Origin: UBA9630 sp037137555
GTDB lineage: Bacteria; Patescibacteriota; Minisyncoccia; Moranbacterales; UBA2206
NCBI GenBank assembly: GCA_037137555.1
Contig: JBAXKA010000014.1
Location: forward strand, 1 to 23,796
Direction: 5' to 3'
Length of the DNA stretch: 23,796 nt
This document shows positions 20,163-23,796 of this stretch, one piece after another. Positions within the stretch are counted from its first letter, which is position 1. Every line of letters begins with the position of its first letter. Made by a program: the position numbers and the translations under genes. The notes under the pieces are model-generated. The model was not told the origin of the DNA and did no database searches. It saw only the letters and a list, made by a program, of their open reading frames with translations.

Positions 20163-21251
20163 TTAAAAAACTTTTACTTTATGCAAATACACACTTTGCA
20201 CAAGTCCAATCGAAGCAAACACGGCCACGAGAGAACTACCACCATAACTAAGAAAAGGCAATGGTACTCCCGCTACTGGCATAACGCCAATATTCATTCC
20301 CACATTTACTAAAATTTGTGAGAAAAGCATTACCATAATTCCCACCGCTAATAAATAACCAAAATTATCTCCCGCCAACCGAGCAATTTCTTTGATGCGA
20401 TATAATAAAAGACCAAGCAAAAAAAGCACGAAAGTAGCGCCCAGAAAACCCATCTCTTCCGCAATAACGGCAAAAATAAAATCAGTATGTTTTTCCGGCA
20501 AAAAATTTAACTGCGATTGTGAACCATGCCCCAAGCCTTTTCCCAAAAGTCCACCAGAGCCAACTGCAACCATCGATTGAATCACATTATAGCCACTACC
20601 GCGTGGATCATTATAGGGATTAACAAAATTAACTAAACGCTCTTTTTGATATGGTCGCAACATAAACCAACTAGAATATGAAATTAAAATTCCTAATAAA
20701 AACAAAATGATCAAATTCTTTTTACTGATACCGGAAATAGAAAGCATCACCGCCCAAGAAACAACAATAACCATTGCTGAACCAAAATCTGGTTGTTTGA
20801 TAATTAGAAAAACGGGAAAAAAAATCAAAATAACAGATGCTGTAATTCGCACAATAATACTAAGTTGACTTTTTTTCTTGCTAAAAAAACTAGCCAAAAA
20901 AATTATCATCGCCAGCTTGGCTGTTTCCACCGGTTGAATATGAAAAGAACCAAAACCAATCCAGCCAGTTGTGCCACGGATAGTTGTGCCAAAAAATAAA
21001 ACGGCAAACAAAATTACTACTGTTGCAAAATAAAGTTTAGTACTAAAAAAACTTAGTGCGCGATAATCAAAGAACGCAATTGAAAACATAATCACAATAC
21101 CAATAACACCAGAAATTAATTGTTTTCTAAAATTACCTAAATCTATGCCAGAATCACCACGAGAAACACTATATAGTGCTAAATAACTAATCGCTAAAAG
21201 CAAGGTTATTACAACCAATATCACCCAATCTAATTTAAAGAATTTCTGCAT
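20163..21251 (-). CDS. rodA: RodA peptidoglycan polymerase (SEDS family)
   Basis: A 362-aa protein with about ten transmembrane helices. SEDS proteins polymerise lipid II into glycan strands with a class B PBP; RodA does this for cell elongation. Typical blocks are FGSFHIQPVETAKLAMI, KQPDFGSAMVI, KERLVNFVNPYNDPRGSGYN, GSGGLLGKGLGHGSQSQLNF, LPEKHTDFIFAVIAEEMGF and PVAGVPLPFLSYGGSS. The GHGSQSQ and FLPEKHTDFIF forms fit RodA better than FtsW. The frame can be extended to 21323, but that part overlaps the upstream gene, so I take MQKFFKLDW at 21251, 7 bp after the upstream stop. No PBP2 or mreB gene is in the window. Confidence 0.95.
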   Translation of the reverse strand: MQKFFKLDWVILVVITLLLAISYLALYSVSRGDSGIDLGNFRKQLISGVIGIVIMFSIAFFDYRALSFFSTKLYFATVVILFAVLFFGTTIRGTTGWIGFGSFHIQPVETAKLAMIIFLASFFSKKKSQLSIIVRITASVILIFFPVFLIIKQPDFGSAMVIVVSWAVMLSISGISKKNLIILFLLGILISYSSWFMLRPYQKERLVNFVNPYNDPRGSGYNVIQSMVAVGSGGLLGKGLGHGSQSQLNFLPEKHTDFIFAVIAEEMGFLGATFVLFLLGLLLYRIKEIARLAGDNFGYLLAVGIMVMLFSQILVNVGMNIGVMPVAGVPLPFLSYGGSSLVAVFASIGLVQSVYLHKVKVF

Positions 21252-21258
21252 ATATATT

Positions 21259-22083
21259 TCAATTTTGCTGAAATTTTTCTGACTTAAAATATCTTTTCGC
21301 AAAAGATTCAGAATCAAACACATTTACCTCAATTTGATTTTCAACATTAGCCACTTCACCGGGAAAACGCCCCAACCAAAAAGCACGATAATCTCTGTCC
21401 TCTAGAGATTTAACTGTTCGCATTTCCGTGGCATTAAGAGCAATAATTTTATTTGCCGAATCTCTGACAATTATTTTTATTTTTATAATTGCGAAATCAA
21501 ATGGACTTCTATTTTGCAATAAGCCTTTTGCCTCAGAAAATCCAACACCAGAACTAATTTCATTGTAAGTTTTGTTTATTATTTTAAGATCCGGTTTTTC
21601 ATATAAATCATCCAACTCAACCCAAGCCGAATCAGTTACTGAAAACTGAATTTTAGCCGGCATTTTCGTCAACTTAATATTATTTTCTATAATGTATTTT
21701 TTATCGCCGGGCAAAATAAAACTACTGCCCTGTTTTTCCGTCATTACAGAGCCAGTCTCGTCTAAAAATATTATTTTATAAATAAAATTTTTGCTACCAT
21801 AAACATTATTGGGATTAGCTACTGCGCCATAAAAATCATATTCCCCCGCAATGGAACTCTCAACAACACCCAAGTCTCCTGTTGTCAAATCTTGCGCTTG
21901 AATCTTTTTGCATTTTTTTAGGCAAACACCACCGCAATCAACATCTTCCTCATTTTGATTTTTTGTTCCATCGAAACAAGTTGGCTTCGTCCGAAAAAGA
22001 GAATAAAAAAACCAACTAACCGCCAGAAAAAACACCGCATAAATCAAACCGATAATCATTCTTTTTTGATTATTTTTATCCAT
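21259..22083 (-). CDS. Membrane-anchored outer protein with Cys motif, CPR type, before rodA
   Basis: A 274-aa protein with one N-terminal anchor (about residues 9-30), then a compact cysteine motif, TCFDGTKNQNEEDVDCGGVC plus LKKC (Cys36, 50, 54, 58). The rest is beta-strand rich (YDFYGAVANPNNVYGSKNFIYKIIFLD, KPDLKIINKTYNEI, FDFAIIKIKIIVRDSANKIIALN). That part reads as two Ig-like or FxLYD-like sandwich units facing outward. The CxDGxxNQxEEDVDCGGxC pattern recurs in secreted CPR proteins as I recall and probably forms disulfides or a metal loop. It is 7 bp upstream of rodA and shares its promoter, hinting at a cell-envelope role. No enzymatic motif is visible. Confidence 0.75.
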   Translation of the reverse strand: MDKNNQKRMIIGLIYAVFFLAVSWFFYSLFRTKPTCFDGTKNQNEEDVDCGGVCLKKCKKIQAQDLTTGDLGVVESSIAGEYDFYGAVANPNNVYGSKNFIYKIIFLDETGSVMTEKQGSSFILPGDKKYIIENNIKLTKMPAKIQFSVTDSAWVELDDLYEKPDLKIINKTYNEISSGVGFSEAKGLLQNRSPFDFAIIKIKIIVRDSANKIIALNATEMRTVKSLEDRDYRAFWLGRFPGEVANVENQIEVNVFDSESFAKRYFKSEKFQQN

Positions 22084-22123
22084 AACTTTATTTTTTTTAA
22101 TTTATTTTTTAGAAAGCTTCTTC

Positions 22124-22152
22124 ATTCTAACTTAAATTTCACTTTTAGTAAA
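22124..22152 (-). promoter_or_regulatory. Promoter of the Cys-motif protein and rodA operon
   Basis: On the minus strand: TTTACT (22152-22147), a 17-bp spacer, then TAGAAT (22129-22124). It lies about 40 bases before the ATG at 22083. The left end of the IS30 remnant (22170) is only 18 bp upstream of the -35. Confidence 0.5.
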
Positions 22153-22169
22153 GAAAGCGCATCACATCC

Positions 22170-22944
22170 TGAATTCAAACCCCGAAGCCCTTTTTCTGCT
22201 ATCATATGGAGTTAACTAAATTAACCCATCATGAATATGCCGAAAGGAAAAGAATTAACCTTTTTTGAGAGGGAAAGGATTGAAACATATCTGAGAATGA
22301 AAAAGAAGATTCTTTGGATAGCCAAAAAATTAGGCAGGGATTATTCCGTTATCAGAAAAGAAGTCAAAAGAAATACGGGTGAAGTTCTGCCATATTGTGC
22401 CGTTGATGCCCAAAGTTATGCCGAGCGTAGAAAGAAAAACACTAACAGAGACCAGAAATTGTTGCCACTCGAGAAAGGTTTGGTGACTGGGAAACTGACA
22501 GTGTGATTTTCAGGGGCAAAAATATTTTATCAGTTCAACAAGAAAGAAAAAGCAAAGTATATGCAGATTGCACAAATGTGAGGATAAATCAGCTCAGGCT
22601 TCAGAGGAGGCTCTCAGAGACAGTATTGAATCATTGCCGGCAGATTTATGGTTCACGATTACTCGGGATAATGGAAGCGAAAATGCATTGCACCAAGAAA
22701 CCGAAGTTCCTTCATATTTTTGTGATACATATTCAAGTTGGCAAAAAGGCGGAGTTGAAAATCTCAATGGACTAATTCGAGAGTATTTCCCTAAAAAGTC
22801 CAACCTTGATATGATTACAGAAAGTTATGTCAAGGAGATACAAGAAAAATTAAACAATCGAGCAAGAAAATGCCTTAATTATCTAACCCCAAATGAAGTT
22901 CTCGCCAATATGATTTAAAAAGGGGTTTTAAATTCTTGAATTCA
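22170..22944 (+). mobile_element. Decayed IS30-family insertion sequence
   Basis: The candidate ends are TGAATTCAA (22170-22178) and its exact reverse complement TTGAATTCA (22936-22944). Further imperfect matches lie inward: ACCCC and CCCTTTTT on both sides when the right end is read in reverse. They enclose a broken IS30-type transposase. The remnant is about 775 bp against roughly 1.0-1.2 kb for intact members, consistent with an internal deletion. I see no clear target-site duplication outside the repeats. Confidence 0.72.
22231..22918 (+). pseudogene. IS30-family transposase, frameshifted and internally deleted
   Basis: The coding sequence is spread over three frames. Frame 1 from the ATG at 22231 gives the N-terminal HTH (LTFFERERIETYLRMKKKIL...VIRKEVKRN) and then YAERRKKNTNRDQKL. 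Frame 2 (about 22470-22580) gives RERFGDWETDSVIFRGK and QQERKSKVYADCTNV, which holds the first catalytic Asp. Frame 3 (about 22580-22918) gives TITRDNGSEN (second Asp) and FCDTYSSWQKGGVENLNGLI followed by REYFPKKSN (catalytic Glu), ending LNNRARKCLNYLTPNEVLANMI. About 100 residues normally found between the HTH and the GDWETD block are missing. The DDE residues survive but cannot be read as one protein, so the element should be inactive by itself. Confidence 0.88.
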
Positions 22945-22974
22945 TCGACAAATGTTTTACAAAAAAAATAGACT
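22945..22974 (+). promoter_or_regulatory. Possible promoter of comF at the IS30 right edge
   Basis: TCGACA (22945-22950), an 18-bp spacer, then TAGACT (22969-22974). It directly abuts the right inverted repeat of the IS30 remnant. A start near 22981 would exclude the first ATG at 22952 and favour the start at 23000. The match is moderate. Confidence 0.35.
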
Positions 22975-22999
22975 ATTCAAAATGCAAAGACCACTTATT

Positions 23000-23719
23000 A
23001 TGTTGCAAAAAATAAATACTTTTTTTCTTGACGCTCTCTTCCCTATCGCTTGTTTAATTTGCCATAAAAAAGATATCCGGATCTGTGATGATTGTGTGGA
23101 AAAATTTCCGCTGCTCTCTTTTCAATTTTGTCCTTATTGCGAAAAAGAAATTATAATAAGTGGTGTTGTTTGTGGAAAATGCAAGAAATCTCAACTGGCA
23201 CTTGAGGCACTTATTTGTGCCACGGAATATCAAAATATATCAAAACTTGTCCATTTGTTTAAATATAATTTTGTTTTTAGTTTGAGTGTACCGTTAGGAA
23301 GAATAATTGCAAGAGCTTTATTAAAAAATAATAATTTTTTACCAGATTTTATTATCCCAATTCCGATTCATAAACATAAATTAAAATGGCGTGGATTTAA
23401 TCAAGCTGAACTTCTTGCTAATGCTGTTAGCGAAAACTTAATCAAAAAAATAACAATTCCCGTTCGCACTGATTTAGTTTTTCGTCAAAAGAAAACTAGC
23501 CCACAAATGAAAATAAAAACTTATCAAGAAAGATTAAATAATCTTAACGATGCTTTTATGATTGCTCCTGAAGCAAAAGATATTATCGCTGGCAAAAATA
23601 TTTTGCTTATTGATGACATCGCCACAACAGGAGCAACACTATTTGAATGTGCGAAAATTTTGAAGTCTGCCGGAGCAAAAGAAATTCATGGTGCGATTAT
23701 TGCTCGGCAAAAGATTTAG
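23000..23719 (+). CDS. comF: ComF-family phosphoribosyltransferase-like protein
   Basis: A 239-aa protein from the ATG at 23000. The N-terminal zinc ribbon has CLICHKKDIRICDDC and FCPYCEKEI...CGKCKKS. A type I phosphoribosyltransferase domain follows, with IPIPIHKHKLKWRGFNQAELLA and the PRPP loop ILLIDDIATTGATL near residue 205. ComF proteins are linked to DNA uptake in competent bacteria and often sit beside pil/com genes, but in many species the role is unclear. Longer starts at 22952 and 22982 are possible. The segment from 22952 begins only 8 bp after the IS30 end and adds a basic stretch unlike the family, while MLQKINTFFLDALFPIACLICH matches the usual ComF beginning. The neighbours give no competence context. 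Confidence 0.92.
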   Translation: MLQKINTFFLDALFPIACLICHKKDIRICDDCVEKFPLLSFQFCPYCEKEIIISGVVCGKCKKSQLALEALICATEYQNISKLVHLFKYNFVFSLSVPLGRIIARALLKNNNFLPDFIIPIPIHKHKLKWRGFNQAELLANAVSENLIKKITIPVRTDLVFRQKKTSPQMKIKTYQERLNNLNDAFMIAPEAKDIIAGKNILLIDDIATTGATLFECAKILKSAGAKEIHGAIIARQKI

Positions 23720-23796
23720 CACCCAACCCTCGTCCCTCTCATCATCTCACAACCATCATTACAAAACTTAGACGCACAGGTGGTTTTTTCACAATC
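23716..23796 (-). CDS. Possible Cys-rich protein, C-terminal end only
   Basis: On the minus strand the last 26 codons before a TAA (23718-23716) read DCEKTTCASKFCNDGCEMMR followed by GTRVGC, with six cysteines. The stop overlaps the comF stop region by 4 bases, a common arrangement for convergent genes, and base composition is richer in G and C than the surroundings. This may be the end of a secreted Cys-rich protein entering from the right. With only 26 codons, chance is a real alternative. Confidence 0.25.
   Translation of the reverse strand, partial: DCEKTTCASKFCNDGCEMMRGTRVGC

Noticed and set aside
20163..21323. Longer rodA start at 21323
   Set aside because: It would overlap the upstream gene by 65 bases and adds a polar stretch foreign to the family.
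22952..22999. Longer comF start at 22952
   Set aside because: It lies 8 bp from the IS30 end, adds a basic segment not seen in ComF proteins and would precede the likely transcription start.

Overview
This 23.8-kb, AT-rich window looks like a chromosomal segment of a Candidate Phyla Radiation bacterium (Patescibacteria, probably of the Parcubacteria type). The evidence is the set of small, lineage-typical proteins: a VirD4/TraG-like ATPase paired with a membrane protein, a sigma-region-4/HARE-HTH protein, a 241-aa uncharacterised acidic protein, a Cys-motif anchor protein before rodA, and many short GIY-YIG and palindrome elements. Tryptophan is TGG and TGA acts as a normal stop, so this is not one of the CPR groups that recoded TGA. 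The phylum call is recollection of family distribution, not a phylogeny.

Layout. (1) 1-5128, minus strand: a tightly spaced five-gene operon read from a clear promoter at 5099-5128: sigma-4/HARE regulator, membrane protein, TraG-like ATPase, 48-aa membrane peptide, and mnmA, which is cut by the window edge. (2) 5175-5359: tRNA-Lys and two divergent sigma-70 promoters. (3) 5397-8287, plus strand: CPR protein, GtrA-family protein, a terminator, then dnaX, which carries an in-frame perfect palindrome. (4) 8301-8815: the most unusual area. An intact tRNA-Gln is followed by a small GIY-YIG endonuclease gene. On each side lies a tRNA-Gln remnant in which the anticodon arm is replaced by the same GC-rich 16-bp palindrome. 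(5) 8849-9786, minus: a gene remnant and a well-preserved DpnI-type methyl-directed restriction enzyme. (6) 9991-12798, plus: a promoter with an overlapping ArsR-type operator, then five tightly packed genes resembling arsR, arsE, arsF, arsG and an ArsP/DUF318 permease. (7) 12860-17748, minus: ECF sigma factor, probable membrane anti-sigma, small secreted protein, then a MacA/FtsX-like/LolD-like ABC export module. (8) 17911-18489, plus: Qnr-like pentapeptide protein. (9) 18515-22083, minus: a PAS-GAF-GAF sensor with its own promoter, and rodA behind a Cys-motif anchor protein. (10) 22170-22944: a decayed IS30-family element. (11) 23000-23719: a ComF-family protein, with a possible convergent Cys-rich gene entering from the right edge.

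How it fits together. Core functions (DnaX, MnmA, RodA, tRNAs) are interleaved with accessory modules: methylation-dependent restriction, metalloid or organoarsenical resistance, envelope-stress signalling with export, and mobile fragments. The strongest lead for something undescribed is the tRNA-Gln/palindrome/GIY-YIG mosaic. It looks like a homing-type cassette that targets or copies tRNA genes and leaves palindromes in the anticodon arm. The in-frame palindrome in dnaX suggests that short palindromic elements have been mobile in this genome more generally.
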